DNA of 64,000 nucleotides from Bacillota bacterium (GCA_023393165.1 JAEWMJ010000011.1:46778-110777), one strand, 5' to 3'; counted from the stretch's first letter, positions 1 to 9,475 are shown. The notes: generated from the letters alone by a model not told the origin. Numbers and translations: made by a program.

Positions 1-1500
1 TGCCAGATGGAAACGGTGCGCGCGTTCGGCGTACTGGTGGCAATCAAGGATATGTATTCCGATATTATTCATTACCCTCAGAATCTGGAATCCAATTGCG
101 ACGACGATGTTGCGGAAAACGGTTTTACCCTTCTCCTGACCGCAACAAAGGAAACGGCCGGTCTGATTCGCGAAAAGCTGGAACAGACCATGTTCCTGCA
201 GAGCCTTGAATTTAATGAAATAGCCATGGGAGATCAAAAATTCGAACGGGCTGAAACAGAGAATGGAGCCGAAAAAATGCCAAAACAGGCAGCTGCTGCG
301 GCTTCATCTTCCAAGACCGAAGATAAAGAAATCAAGCAAAGTTTTTTAAGCGTCAACATAAATAAGATAGATAAACTGATGAACCTGGTGGGGGAAATAG
401 TTACCACGGAATCCATGGTAACCAAAAATCCGGACCTTGCAGACCTGCACCTGGAAAACTTCGACAAACAGGCAAGGCTCCTTAAAAAACTTACGGATGA
501 ATTGCAGGATGTAGTGATGTCCATCCGAATGGTCCCGATCTCATCCGTTTTTCACAAGATGCAGCGTATTGTGCGGGATATGGGCAAAAAAGAACATAAA
601 AACGCATCGCTGGTTATTCTCGGCGAAGAAACAGAGGTGGACAAAAATGTTCTCGACAACCTGTCCGATCCTCTGATGCATCTTATACGGAACGCGATGG
701 ATCACGGCCTTGAGACCGCCGAAGAGCGTCTTGCAGCCGGCAAATCCGAGAAAGGCACGATTGTGCTGGAGGCAAGAAATTCGGGCGGAGACGTTATTGT
801 ACGCGTTACGGATGACGGCAGGGGCTTAAACCGCGCGAAGATCATACGAAAAGCGATCGAAAAAGGGCTTACCAATAAAAATGAGAGCGATATTACGGAC
901 AAGGAAGCGTTTGGGTTTATTCTGATGCCCGGTTTCTCCACAAAGGAACAGGTTACGGAATATTCCGGCCGCGGAGTCGGCATGGACGTGGTCCGCAACA
1001 ATATCAATAATATTGGCGGAAGCATCGTTGTGGAAAGCGATGAAGGAAAAGGAACTTCCATTATAATGCATATCCCGCTGACACTGGCGATACTGAACGG
1101 CATGAAGGTCTCGGTGGGTGATTCCATGTATATAGTTCCCATACTGACCATCAGGGAATCCCTGGAGCCTAAAAAGCATAAGATCATTGTTGATCCGGAT
1201 GGAAATGAAATGATGATGATACGGGGAGAATGTTTCCCGGTGATAAGGCTGCATGAAATCTTTAATGTGGATACAGGCCTTAAAAACCTGAACGAAGGCA
1301 TCATGGTTTTGGTGGAAAGCGAAGCGGGAGCGGCCTGCCTGTTTGCGGACAAACTGTTGGGCGAACAGCAGGCGGTTGTAAAACCAATGCCCGCCTATAT
1401 CACCAAGAATATGGGCCGTCTCAAGGGAATTGCCGGTTGCAGCATACTGGGCGACGGTTCGATCGCCCGCGTTCTGGATGTAAACAGCCTGCTGGTGTAA
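1..1500 (+). CDS. cheA: Chemotaxis histidine kinase CheA, 5'-truncated by window edge
   Basis: CheA autophosphorylates and passes phosphate to CheY and CheB from receptor arrays at the inner membrane. The frame is open from base 1, so the ATG at 7 is only an internal methionine and the Hpt (P1) domain lies outside the window. Visible parts are a P2-like remnant, an Ala/Ser/Lys linker at about residues 90-110, the P3 dimerisation helices, the HATPase domain with the N box HLIRNAMDHGLE, the G1 box DDGRG and the G2 region YSGRGVGMDVV, then a C-terminal CheW-like P5 domain. The stop is 66 bases before the proposed fliF start, so it is probably in the flagellar operon. Confidence 0.95.
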   Translation, partial: CQMETVRAFGVLVAIKDMYSDIIHYPQNLESNCDDDVAENGFTLLLTATKETAGLIREKLEQTMFLQSLEFNEIAMGDQKFERAETENGAEKMPKQAAAAASSSKTEDKEIKQSFLSVNINKIDKLMNLVGEIVTTESMVTKNPDLADLHLENFDKQARLLKKLTDELQDVVMSIRMVPISSVFHKMQRIVRDMGKKEHKNASLVILGEETEVDKNVLDNLSDPLMHLIRNAMDHGLETAEERLAAGKSEKGTIVLEARNSGGDVIVRVTDDGRGLNRAKIIRKAIEKGLTNKNESDITDKEAFGFILMPGFSTKEQVTEYSGRGVGMDVVRNNINNIGGSIVVESDEGKGTSIIMHIPLTLAILNGMKVSVGDSMYIVPILTIRESLEPKKHKIIVDPDGNEMMMIRGECFPVIRLHEIFNVDTGLKNLNEGIMVLVESEAGAACLFADKLLGEQQAVVKPMPAYITKNMGRLKGIAGCSILGDGSIARVLDVNSLLV

Positions 1501-1550
1501 AATCACCGGTATGAATAACAGACAAAGTATGAACTTGTAATCCTGCGGAA

Positions 1551-1569
1551 AGGGAGGCAAATACTTCTG
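1551..1569 (+). promoter_or_regulatory. Ribosome binding site and CTG start of fliF
   Basis: AGGGAGG at 1551-1557 is followed after nine bases by an in-frame CTG at 1567. The nearest downstream ATG (1606) has no Shine-Dalgarno sequence, only A/T-rich coding-like sequence. The CTG therefore decides the start of fliF. Confidence 0.6.
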
Positions 1570-3156
1570 AACAGTTTAAAGAATTTTCTGGAATATTTCA
1601 AAAAAATGAAAAAAAGCCAGCTTATAACAATTATTGCAATCATAATTGGAACGGTAGTGGCATTAAGCGTTGTTGCTTCCTTTGCAACTCAAGTAAATTA
1701 CGCGGTATTGTTTTCGGGGATGAGTGAAAGCGACGCCGGGGATGTCTATAACGTCCTGGAAGGAATGGGAGTAAACGTAAAGGCGGGCGGGAATGGAACG
1801 ATCCTCGTTCCCAAAGAGCAGGTGGACCAGCTCAGGTACCAGCTCAATGCCCAGGGATATCCAAAGAGCGGACTCAACTATGATATATATACCAATAACG
1901 CGACTTCTTTTGGAATGACCGATTCGGATAAAGAGCTTTACTATAAATTCCAATTGGAACAGAATATATCCCAAACCATTAATAGGATGGACAAAATAAA
2001 GAGCAGCACGGTTATGATCACCCTTGCGGACGACAGTCAATACGTGCTTTCGGAAAAGGGCAGCACCGCGGCAACGGCATCCGTAGTACTTGAACTGAAG
2101 GACGGCGCAACGCTCTCAACCAGTGATGCGGATACGGTCCGCGCCATTGTTTCCAAAAGCGTTAAAGACCTTCCGCCCGAGAATATTACGATAGCGGACA
2201 GTAAAATGAATGTTTATAACGAGGGCGGAAACGGGGACGATTCTGTTAACGAGCATCTGGCTCTGCAGACACAGGTGGCAGAGCAGTTGCGGAAGCAGAT
2301 ACTCAATCTGCTGACGCCGGTGTTTGGCGCGGAAAAATTGTCCGCCAGCGTGAATGTGGTTTTAAACTTTGATAAATCCACCACCAACTCCATCACGCTT
2401 TCTCCTCCTGTGGACAACGGGGAGAATACCGGAATCATCGTCAGCATGAAGGATATGGAGGAAAAGGTTTCGGGAAGTGCGGATACGGCCGGACAGCCGG
2501 GACAGACGGAAAACGGCGGAGGCGCGCCCACGTATCAGGAGGTTGACCCCAATGCCCAAGAAGGCGATTACTCCAATGTGACCAGAGAAATCAATTATGA
2601 AGTCAACCAGATCAACGAGCAGTTGGAAAAAGCGCAGGGTACGATCCAGGATCTTTCCGCCACGGTGATCATTGACGGCGGCGACGAAGTAAAAGCGCTC
2701 CTTCCCGATATCAAGAATCAGATTGCGACAGCGGTCGGGGTACCTTCCGATAAAATAACCGTTGCCAATATGTCGTTTGCACAGAATACGCAGTATCAGG
2801 AGACGCTGACGCAGCAGCAGGAAGCCATAGATAAGATGGCCAGGAGCCAGATGCTTCAGACGGTTATCATTGCGGGCGCTCTTGTCGCAATTGCGCTGAT
2901 CATCATCGGCGTGATCAATAAAAACAGAAAGAGAAAACAGCAGATGGAAGCGGATCTGCAGGCGCTCCAATTCAACGCGGAAGCGGCCGGCGCCAGAGGC
3001 GTAAACGTCGTTGCGGACGAGGAGATTTCCATTGAAGAATTGATGGAAAGAGAAAAGAACAATACGCTCGGCCAATTGCAGGGCCTGGTAGAAAAAGATT
3101 CGGAAATGATCGCACAGTTGCTCAGAAATTGGTTAACGGATGATTACAGGAGGTAA
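1567..3156 (+). CDS. fliF: Flagellar MS-ring protein FliF
   Basis: FliF forms the membrane ring on which the export gate and FliG rotor assemble. With the CTG start at 1567 the product is 529 residues and begins with a short basic amphipathic stretch (NSLKNFLEYFKKMKK) before the first membrane helix, as in other FliF proteins. An ATG at 1606 would remove that stretch and has no ribosome binding site. The periplasmic YscJ-like region carries the PKSGLNY and TDSDKELYYKFQLEQ features. A second membrane helix lies near residues 430-450 (LQTVIIAGALVAIALIIIGV), and the acidic C-terminal tail (EEISIEELMERE) should bind FliG, which follows five bases downstream. Confidence 0.95.
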   Translation: MNSLKNFLEYFKKMKKSQLITIIAIIIGTVVALSVVASFATQVNYAVLFSGMSESDAGDVYNVLEGMGVNVKAGGNGTILVPKEQVDQLRYQLNAQGYPKSGLNYDIYTNNATSFGMTDSDKELYYKFQLEQNISQTINRMDKIKSSTVMITLADDSQYVLSEKGSTAATASVVLELKDGATLSTSDADTVRAIVSKSVKDLPPENITIADSKMNVYNEGGNGDDSVNEHLALQTQVAEQLRKQILNLLTPVFGAEKLSASVNVVLNFDKSTTNSITLSPPVDNGENTGIIVSMKDMEEKVSGSADTAGQPGQTENGGGAPTYQEVDPNAQEGDYSNVTREINYEVNQINEQLEKAQGTIQDLSATVIIDGGDEVKALLPDIKNQIATAVGVPSDKITVANMSFAQNTQYQETLTQQQEAIDKMARSQMLQTVIIAGALVAIALIIIGVINKNRKRKQQMEADLQALQFNAEAAGARGVNVVADEEISIEELMEREKNNTLGQLQGLVEKDSEMIAQLLRNWLTDDYRR

Positions 3157-3161
3157 CTCAT

Positions 3162-4172
3162 ATGCTAGGCAAGGCACTAACATCTAAAGAAAAAGCAGCT
3201 ATATTGATGATTGCGCTAGGTAAAGAGTATTCTGCAAACGTTTATAGGCATTTATCAGATGAAGAGATCGAACAGCTGACGCTCAGCATTACGGGGCTTG
3301 GCAGTTTTGACACGGATACAAAGAACGCTGTTTTGTCCGAATTTTACGATATCTGCATTGCGCAGAGATATGTCAACGAAGGCGGCATCGAACATGCGAG
3401 GGAGATCCTGGTGAAAGCCATGGGCGCTGAAAAAGCGGACGAACTCATAAGCAAGCTGTCCGCTTCCCTGCAGGTCCGGCCGTTTGATATCATACGGAAA
3501 GCAGATCCTTCGCAGATTCTGAACTTTATACAACACGAGCATCCTCAGACAATCGCACTTATTTTGTCTTATATGCAGCCCCAAAAGGCTGCGTCTGTTT
3601 TATCTTCGCTGCCTGAGGAAATACAGCCCAAGGTTGTACAGAGGATCGCCACAATGAGCGTATCTTCTCCGGAATACATCAGGGAAGCTGAACGGATACT
3701 GGAAAGAAAGCTGTCCAGCGTGGGACAGGAAGAAAACACCAATGTGGGCGGAATTTCCGTTATTGTGGATATTCTGAACGCTATTGACAGAAGCACGGAA
3801 AAAAGCATCCTGGAAAACATTGAAATGGAAAACCCCGAACTTGCGGACGAGATCCACCGCAGAATGTTCATATTTGAGGATATCACAAAACTTTCCAATC
3901 TTGCGCTGCAAAGGACGCTCAAGGAAGTGGACAACGATGTGCTCACAATGGCCCTCAAAGGCGCGAGCCCGGAGATATCCGCAAAGATATACAGCAATAT
4001 TTCCAAACGGTTGCAGGATCTCATCAAGGAAAATATGGAATATATGGGGCCTGTCCGTGTACGTGATGTAGAACAGGCGCAGCAGAAGATCGTAAACGTC
4101 ATACGCAAACTGGAAGACGAAGGTGAAATCGAGATATCCAGGGGTGGAGCAGATGAAGAGTTCGTTGTTTAG
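3162..4172 (+). CDS. fliG: Flagellar motor switch protein FliG
   Basis: FliG is the cytoplasmic rotor protein that binds FliF and receives torque from MotA. The 336-residue product has the usual length. It starts LTSKEKAAILMIALGKEYSANVYRHLSDEEIE, the typical N domain; the EHPQTIALILSY motif marks the middle domain, and the C-terminal domain carries MFIFEDITKLSNLALQ and the charged helix used for torque. AGGAGG lies just upstream of the ATG. It overlaps fliH by 20 bases, pointing to translational coupling. Confidence 0.97.
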   Translation: MLGKALTSKEKAAILMIALGKEYSANVYRHLSDEEIEQLTLSITGLGSFDTDTKNAVLSEFYDICIAQRYVNEGGIEHAREILVKAMGAEKADELISKLSASLQVRPFDIIRKADPSQILNFIQHEHPQTIALILSYMQPQKAASVLSSLPEEIQPKVVQRIATMSVSSPEYIREAERILERKLSSVGQEENTNVGGISVIVDILNAIDRSTEKSILENIEMENPELADEIHRRMFIFEDITKLSNLALQRTLKEVDNDVLTMALKGASPEISAKIYSNISKRLQDLIKENMEYMGPVRVRDVEQAQQKIVNVIRKLEDEGEIEISRGGADEEFVV

Positions 4173-4950
4173 AATTGACAGAAATTCCATTATCGCGCAG
4201 GACAGCGGCGCGGCGGGTATTGTCGTTCTTCCCAGGCTGGAAGACATGATGCAAAAGCTGGAAAAAGAGAGCAATGACCTCAAAAGCATTGAAGAAGAAA
4301 TTGAGGCGGCAGAAACGGAAGATAACGGCATAGACGCCGAACTCGAGATGAAACAGCGCCTGCTTGAAAAACTGCAGGCGCAGGTGGAAGAAGAAAAACA
4401 GAAAGCGGCAAGATATATTAACGAGGCCAAGGAGGAAGCCCAGCGCCTGTATGAAAAAGCGGTGAACGAGGGATTCAAGGCCGGGTATGCAAAAGCACAG
4501 TCCCAGGTTTCGGAAGAGAGGCGCGTGGAAAAAGAAACGCTGGCCGGCGCTTTGAAATCGCTTTCGGCAGCCAGGGAAGCGCTGTATGATGAAATGGAAG
4601 GCGGACTGCTGGATCTTGCGCGCTGTATTGCGGAGCATATTATAAAAACAGAATTGCAGAGCAACGACGAGGCGTATAAAAACATTGTGCGCAGCCTGAT
4701 CGTCACGCTCAAAAATCAAAGCAACATTATATTAAAAGTAAGTAAAACTGAATACGAGAAATATTTCGCCGATCCTACCGGGGATCTCGCATCCGAAATC
4801 AGCAGCTCGGGTATCCGGGTAACACAGGACATGACGCTCAAGAGCGGCGACTGTTTTGTGGAGACGGAGTACGGATATGTGAACGCGGGCGTCAGGACGC
4901 AGCTGAACCGGCTCGAATTCGCATTGAAACAAATCGGAGCAGATAACTGA
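4153..4950 (+). CDS. fliH: Flagellar assembly protein FliH
   Basis: FliH holds the FliI ATPase and guides it to the export gate. The ATG at 4153 is chosen because GGGGTGGAG lies just before it; an in-frame ATG at 4123, deep inside fliG, lacks such a site. The 265-residue product has a long charged coiled coil (about residues 30-140, rich in E, K, Q and A) and a C-terminal region starting around LLDLARCIAEHIIKTEL that matches the FliH/VATPase subunit E fold. The stop is one base from the fliI start. Confidence 0.9.
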   Translation: MKSSLFRIDRNSIIAQDSGAAGIVVLPRLEDMMQKLEKESNDLKSIEEEIEAAETEDNGIDAELEMKQRLLEKLQAQVEEEKQKAARYINEAKEEAQRLYEKAVNEGFKAGYAKAQSQVSEERRVEKETLAGALKSLSAAREALYDEMEGGLLDLARCIAEHIIKTELQSNDEAYKNIVRSLIVTLKNQSNIILKVSKTEYEKYFADPTGDLASEISSSGIRVTQDMTLKSGDCFVETEYGYVNAGVRTQLNRLEFALKQIGADN

Positions 4951-4951
4951 C

Positions 4952-6271
4952 ATGCCGGGTTTTGATCGTAAAATAGAGCTGTATAAAAGCCAGATTCCCA
5001 AGCTCGACACCGTGGAACTCTCCGGCACCGTGTCCAAAGTGATCGGCATGACGGTGGAATCTAAAGGCCCCATGGTTAAGATGGGCGATATCTGCAAGAT
5101 ATACCCTAACCGCGGCGAAGGATCCATACTGGCGGAGGTCGTTGGGTTCCGGGATCAATACGTCATACTGATGCCCTTCGGAAACGTGGCGGGCATCGGC
5201 ATAGGCAACAAGGTGACCGCAACAGGAATGGAATACCTGGTGCCGGTGGGCGAGAATTTGAAAGGAAGGATCCTGGATGCGCTGGGACGGCCGATGGACG
5301 GAAATGGGAGCGTTTCCTGCGAGACGAGTTATCCGGTTGAAAACCAGCCTCCGAGCCCCCTGGAACGCAGGCGCATTAAGGAAGTGCTTCCTCTGGGCGT
5401 CCGTGCGATCGATACCCTTCTTACAATGGGCAAAGGCCAGAGGGTCGGCATATTCGCAGGCAGCGGCGTCGGGAAAAGTACGCTTCTCGGAATGATCGCC
5501 CGCCGGGCAAGCGCCGATATCAATGTGATTACGCTGGTGGGTGAACGCGGCAGGGAAGTTTTGGACTTCATTGAAAAAGACCTGCAGGAAGAAGGCCTGA
5601 AAAAATCCGTTCTGGTTGTGGCAACTTCCGACCAGCCGGCGTTGCTCCGATTAAAATCCGCAATGGTAGGGACGGCAATTGCCGAATATTTCAGGGACCA
5701 GGGATATAATGTCATGCTTATGATGGACTCTTTGACCCGGTTTGCCATGGCCCAGCGTGAAATCGGCATGACTGTGGGAGAGCCCCCTGTTTCAAGGGGA
5801 TTTACGCCTTCCGTATATGCAATGCTGCCCCGTCTGCTGGAAAGGTCGGGCACTTCCCTGAAAGGAAGCATTACGGGCATTTATACCGTATTGGTTGAGG
5901 GAGACGATATGAACGAGCCGATTTCTGATACCGTACGCGGCATACTGGACGGGCATATCGTATTATCCCGAAAACTGGCAAACAACAACCAATACCCCGC
6001 GATAGACATTCTTGCAAGCGTGAGCAGGCTGATGGTGGATATTGTGTCCCCCGAACACTGGCAGCTGGCAAACCACATAAAGAACATGATGATGACATAT
6101 AACGAGGTGCAGGACCTTGTGAATATAGGCGCATATAAAGCCGGTTCGGATGCAAAGATCGACGAGGCGATCACGCTTCGCGAACCGATCCTTGGCCTGG
6201 TGAAGCAGGAGATAAAGGAAGCTTCCACATTTGAGGAATCTCTGGAAAAAATGAGGCAGATTCTTAAGTAA
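4952..6271 (+). CDS. fliI: Flagellum-specific ATPase FliI
   Basis: FliI powers unfolding and delivery of export substrates to the flagellar type III gate. The 439-residue product has the standard length. The P-loop GSGVGKSTLLG lies near residue 170, the Walker B strand is VMLMMDSLTRFA, and the sequence SRGFTPSVYAMLPRLLERSG and the VEGDDMNEPISDTVRGILDGHI block are typical of FliI rather than F1 beta subunits. It follows fliH directly and is followed by fliJ after a clear AAGGAG. Confidence 0.98.
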   Translation: MPGFDRKIELYKSQIPKLDTVELSGTVSKVIGMTVESKGPMVKMGDICKIYPNRGEGSILAEVVGFRDQYVILMPFGNVAGIGIGNKVTATGMEYLVPVGENLKGRILDALGRPMDGNGSVSCETSYPVENQPPSPLERRRIKEVLPLGVRAIDTLLTMGKGQRVGIFAGSGVGKSTLLGMIARRASADINVITLVGERGREVLDFIEKDLQEEGLKKSVLVVATSDQPALLRLKSAMVGTAIAEYFRDQGYNVMLMMDSLTRFAMAQREIGMTVGEPPVSRGFTPSVYAMLPRLLERSGTSLKGSITGIYTVLVEGDDMNEPISDTVRGILDGHIVLSRKLANNNQYPAIDILASVSRLMVDIVSPEHWQLANHIKNMMMTYNEVQDLVNIGAYKAGSDAKIDEAITLREPILGLVKQEIKEASTFEESLEKMRQILK

Positions 6272-6286
6272 CAAGGAGCAGGCTTG

Positions 6287-6718
6287 ATGAAAAAGTTTGT
6301 ATTTACCCTACAGAGGCTGTTCGACGTCAAAAAGATATCCGAGGATCAGCTGCTGATCCAACAGGACCAAATTAACAAAAGACTCAGCGAGCTTCAGGAT
6401 AAAAAGGACCGGATGATCCGCAGGTTTCATGAAGAAAAAGAATCCTATGAAGCGGACTGCAGGCGGGGCATTCCCGCGGGCGGATTGCAGTCATACGGGG
6501 AATATTTCGATTTTTTGATGCAAAGGGTTAAAGAGCAGGATGTTCTTATCCGGGAATGCCTGCAGGAAAAAGAAAGGTTGACAGGGTTGCTTTTAAAGCT
6601 TATGAACGAAATGAAAGTGCTTGAAAAGATAAAAAAGGAACAATTTGTCGAATATAATAAAGAAATGCAAAAAAATGACGATAAGATGTTAGAGGACTTT
6701 TTATGCGGCCGAATGTAG
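6287..6718 (+). CDS. fliJ: Flagellar export chaperone FliJ
   Basis: A 143-residue protein that is almost entirely predicted coiled coil and rich in K, E, Q and R, which fits FliJ, the central stalk-like partner of FliI. Its start FVFTLQRLFDVKKISEDQL resembles the usual FliJ opening (FxLQxLLDxK). The ATG at 6287 lies eight bases after AAGGAG; a TTG three bases... one codon upstream is also possible. Identification rests on the opening, coiled-coil nature, size and position between fliI and a MotE-like gene. Confidence 0.85.
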   Translation: MKKFVFTLQRLFDVKKISEDQLLIQQDQINKRLSELQDKKDRMIRRFHEEKESYEADCRRGIPAGGLQSYGEYFDFLMQRVKEQDVLIRECLQEKERLTGLLLKLMNEMKVLEKIKKEQFVEYNKEMQKNDDKMLEDFLCGRM

Positions 6719-7329
6719 ATGATTATAACGAGCTGATGGGCAAGACGCAGGTCAAAAAGCCCCAGCAGCAAAATAAGAATATGAAACAGGACGGAAAGAC
6801 GGTCCCTGAGAAAAAAAAGGTAAAGGGAGGGGCGGTTGCCGCCATCGTCATTGTAGTCCTTATCGCCCTTTTCGGTGTTTCGTACTACTACAACCTGATG
6901 GATACAAAAACAAAAATCATTCAGTTTTTTATCAATCAGGACGATACATATACAAAGGCCATGGCTTCCCAACAGGCGCTTAGCGACTCTATCGCCCAGC
7001 AGCAGACCGATATCGAAAGCAGGTCAAAAGAGCTCGACCAGCGTTCGGCTGATCTGGACACGCGGGAGCAGGCGGTCGGTGATAAGGAAAGCGCGGCCGC
7101 AGACCGACAGACGGCCGATGAACAAAAAAAAGCCGAAACGGCAAAGATGGTTACGATATACGAGGGCATGGACGCCGCGGTAGCATCCGGAATATTAAGC
7201 AATTATACGGATAAGCAATGGATTGCCGATCTTCTTATGCAGATGAATGAAAAAAAAGCGGCTGCCATAATGGCTGCCATGGATCCGCAGCTTGCGGCAT
7301 CCATAACCGCTTTAATGGTTCCCAAATGA
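6703..7329 (+). CDS. MotE/YlxF-like membrane coiled-coil protein with MgtE-N-type domain
   Basis: A 208-residue protein overlapping fliJ by 16 bases. It has a basic, Gln-rich N-terminal 40 residues, one membrane helix at about 43-62, a coiled coil at about 85-150 with alternating Gln/Asp/Arg and Ala, and a C-terminal segment VTIYEGMDAAVASGILSNY...ADLLMQMNEKKAAAIMAAMD. That segment matches the MgtE intracellular N-domain repeat found in MotE and FlbB/YlxF proteins encoded next to fliJ. Known relatives chaperone the stator or link it to the motor. The exact function here is inferred from domain order and neighbours. Confidence 0.75.
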   Translation: MRPNVDDYNELMGKTQVKKPQQQNKNMKQDGKTVPEKKKVKGGAVAAIVIVVLIALFGVSYYYNLMDTKTKIIQFFINQDDTYTKAMASQQALSDSIAQQQTDIESRSKELDQRSADLDTREQAVGDKESAAADRQTADEQKKAETAKMVTIYEGMDAAVASGILSNYTDKQWIADLLMQMNEKKAAAIMAAMDPQLAASITALMVPK

Positions 7330-7353
7330 TAAAAAAAGAAGGGAGGTGAATAA

Positions 7354-8784
7354 ATGAATGCAGTGACGATAAATGTAATAACCGCAGTGGATACGGCGGA
7401 TACGCCTGTTAAGATCCAGGGAAATGACCAGCCGTCCGCTCAGGATTTCGCATCCGAACTGGACCGGGCAAACAGCAAAGACGATAATGAGGCCTTGAAC
7501 GCGGGACAGAACCAAAAGATTGATAAAAAAGCGCCCAGGGATGACCGCCCGAAAACTGAGAAAGCGGACGACAGTTCTGAAGATGAGCCGGAAAAGCCTA
7601 AAAAGGTTCATGGTATGCCTTTAGTCCCGGTGATCATCAATACGCAGAATGTGGAAGTTCCTCCGGAAGTTGTGCAGGCGGATGCGCAGAATACAGCGTC
7701 TCAGGAAATAGCCGGCGTAATTCCGGCAAATGGGGCGGTGGAAAATCAGGGAGTTGTCCAGGCAATGGCATTGCAGGATATGGATGCGCAAAGCCCGTCA
7801 CAGGATGCCGCGGGTGAAACCGGCCAAACGCAGGCGGAACAGGTTCCCAAAGGCACTGCCAATACAGCATCCGGAAATACTGAAGTGAAACAGACGGCGC
7901 AGGCTGCAGCAGATGCGGAAGCGTTCGCGGGGCAGGCGCTCCGGGAAATTGCGGATCTCAGTAATGCGCCGGCAAATACGGCGGCGAAGGACGGGGAGAA
8001 ACCTGCGGAAGAACCGCTTTTGAGCATGCAGCAAACGGCGCAGGCTGCGCAGACCGTAAAAACCATGCAGCAAGCTCAGCAAACCGCGCAGCCTACCGGG
8101 CAAAATGCCAATCAGCCTACCGGGCAAAACGTACAGCAAAGCGGTGATAACGGGCCCGTACAGAATACGGCAATTGATCAGCCTCAGGCTTCTGCGAAGG
8201 ACGGGACAACAGGGAGCGACAAACAAAACGCGCAGGACGGAAGCGGGGAGCCCGGAGCAACGCAGATGCAGCCGGCATTCGGGGCTTCGGAAACAAAAGT
8301 GGAGTTTCCAAAAACCGCGCCGGCGCCCGAACAACCTGCCGTACGGCAGACCGTAATGACCACAATCATCGATAAAATCTCTACGGCTTTCGGCAAGGAA
8401 ACAACCGAAATGGTTGTGCAGTTGAAGCCGGAACATCTGGGAGGACTCTCGATATCCCTTTCCATGGGTGAAAGCGGACTGGTGGCGAAAATGGTGACCA
8501 GCGAGCAATCCGTACACAGCATGATCCATGGAGAGATAGGCATGCTGCAGGAGGCTTTGCGCGAAAAGGGGATCCCGGTCGTACACATGGAAGTGAGCTG
8601 GAGCCAGACATCAAATACTTTTGCAGACAGCCAAAGAGGAAACGGGGGGCATTGGACAGAGCCTTCCTATGCCGGAACCGCGGCGGTTTACGACAACATG
8701 GAAGAACCGGCAAATTATTACTACAACATGTCCAGTTATGATGTGCTTACAGAGCAAGGAGGTTCTGTGGAGTTCAGCGCTTAG
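7354..8784 (+). CDS. fliK: Flagellar hook-length control protein FliK
   Basis: A 476-residue export ruler. The first 340 residues are low complexity, rich in Gln, Ala, Asn, Glu and Pro. The C-terminal domain (about residues 345-430) has the conserved MVVQLKPEHLGGLSISLSM pattern followed by MIHGEIGMLQEALREKGI, the Flg_hook domain that triggers the switch from hook to filament export. GGGAGGTG lies just before the ATG. It is followed by flgD and flgE, the hook genes it controls. A second FliK-like gene lies at 16861-18711 on the minus strand. Confidence 0.92.
   Translation: MNAVTINVITAVDTADTPVKIQGNDQPSAQDFASELDRANSKDDNEALNAGQNQKIDKKAPRDDRPKTEKADDSSEDEPEKPKKVHGMPLVPVIINTQNVEVPPEVVQADAQNTASQEIAGVIPANGAVENQGVVQAMALQDMDAQSPSQDAAGETGQTQAEQVPKGTANTASGNTEVKQTAQAAADAEAFAGQALREIADLSNAPANTAAKDGEKPAEEPLLSMQQTAQAAQTVKTMQQAQQTAQPTGQNANQPTGQNVQQSGDNGPVQNTAIDQPQASAKDGTTGSDKQNAQDGSGEPGATQMQPAFGASETKVEFPKTAPAPEQPAVRQTVMTTIIDKISTAFGKETTEMVVQLKPEHLGGLSISLSMGESGLVAKMVTSEQSVHSMIHGEIGMLQEALREKGIPVVHMEVSWSQTSNTFADSQRGNGGHWTEPSYAGTAAVYDNMEEPANYYYNMSSYDVLTEQGGSVEFSA
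8089..8136 (+). repeat. Short tandem repeat inside fliK
   Basis: Two 24-base units, 8089-8112 and 8113-8136, encode QPTGQNAN and QPTGQNVQ. The first 17 bases of the units are identical. They lie in the Gln-rich ruler part of FliK, where unit gain or loss would change ruler length by eight residues. Confidence 0.85.
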
Positions 8785-8818
8785 GGCGCATATTACTCAA
8801 ACAGAAAGGTGATAAAAT

Positions 8819-9475
8819 ATGTCAACAAGCCAAGTGCCGAGTTATATACCGGCGTCTTATACCACACAGAACAATACAAGTTCGTCAACAAGAACGGCCA
8901 ATAATGAACTGGGCAAAGATGAATTCTTGAAGATTCTGGCTGAACAGCTGGCAAATCAGGATCCATTGTCGCCTATGTCGGATACGGATTTTATCGCACA
9001 GATGGCCCAGTTTTCGGCTCTGGAGCAAATGCAGGAATTAAACGCAACATTTGCAAGTTCGCAGGCTTACAGCATGATCGGAAAGAACGTTTTGGCCTCT
9101 GTAACGGATGACAGCGGCAACAAGGTCCCGATTTACGGTGAAGTGACCGGCATCGTCCGTCAAAACAACACAGATTATCTGCATATCGGTCAGTACTTGG
9201 TACCCGCATCGTCCGTAAGCGCAGTTTACGACGATAATGCCATGGATGGGATTATTTCGCAGGGCGCGAACCTTGTGGGAAAAATAATCGAAGCCGAAAT
9301 CCCAAGCGAAGACGGCACGTCTGATCCAACCAAAGTAGCAGGCAAGGTAGACAGCGTAGTAGTGAAAGACGGATTGCTTTACGCGGTGGTTGGAGAAAAA
9401 GAGGTTCAGGTTGGGTATATAACCAAAATCAGCAATAACGTTGATGACGGTTCTGCTACCGAAGAGGCTGTTTAA
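8819..9475 (+). CDS. flgD: Hook-capping protein FlgD
   Basis: FlgD forms the temporary cap under which hook subunits polymerise. The 218-residue product has the conserved segment LGKDEFLKILAEQLANQDPLSPMSDTDFIAQMAQFSALEQMQ at about residues 30-72, followed by a variable beta-rich C-terminal part with a Ser/Thr-rich exported N-terminus. GAAAGGTG precedes the ATG. A degenerate copy of its C-terminal coding sequence lies in the gap downstream (9501-9536). Confidence 0.95.
   Translation: MSTSQVPSYIPASYTTQNNTSSSTRTANNELGKDEFLKILAEQLANQDPLSPMSDTDFIAQMAQFSALEQMQELNATFASSQAYSMIGKNVLASVTDDSGNKVPIYGEVTGIVRQNNTDYLHIGQYLVPASSVSAVYDDNAMDGIISQGANLVGKIIEAEIPSEDGTSDPTKVAGKVDSVVVKDGLLYAVVGEKEVQVGYITKISNNVDDGSATEEAV

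Noticed and set aside
702..1352. Long minus-strand frames opposite cheA and other real genes
   Set aside because: They are antisense shadows of strongly conserved plus-strand proteins, with unusual composition and no binding sites.
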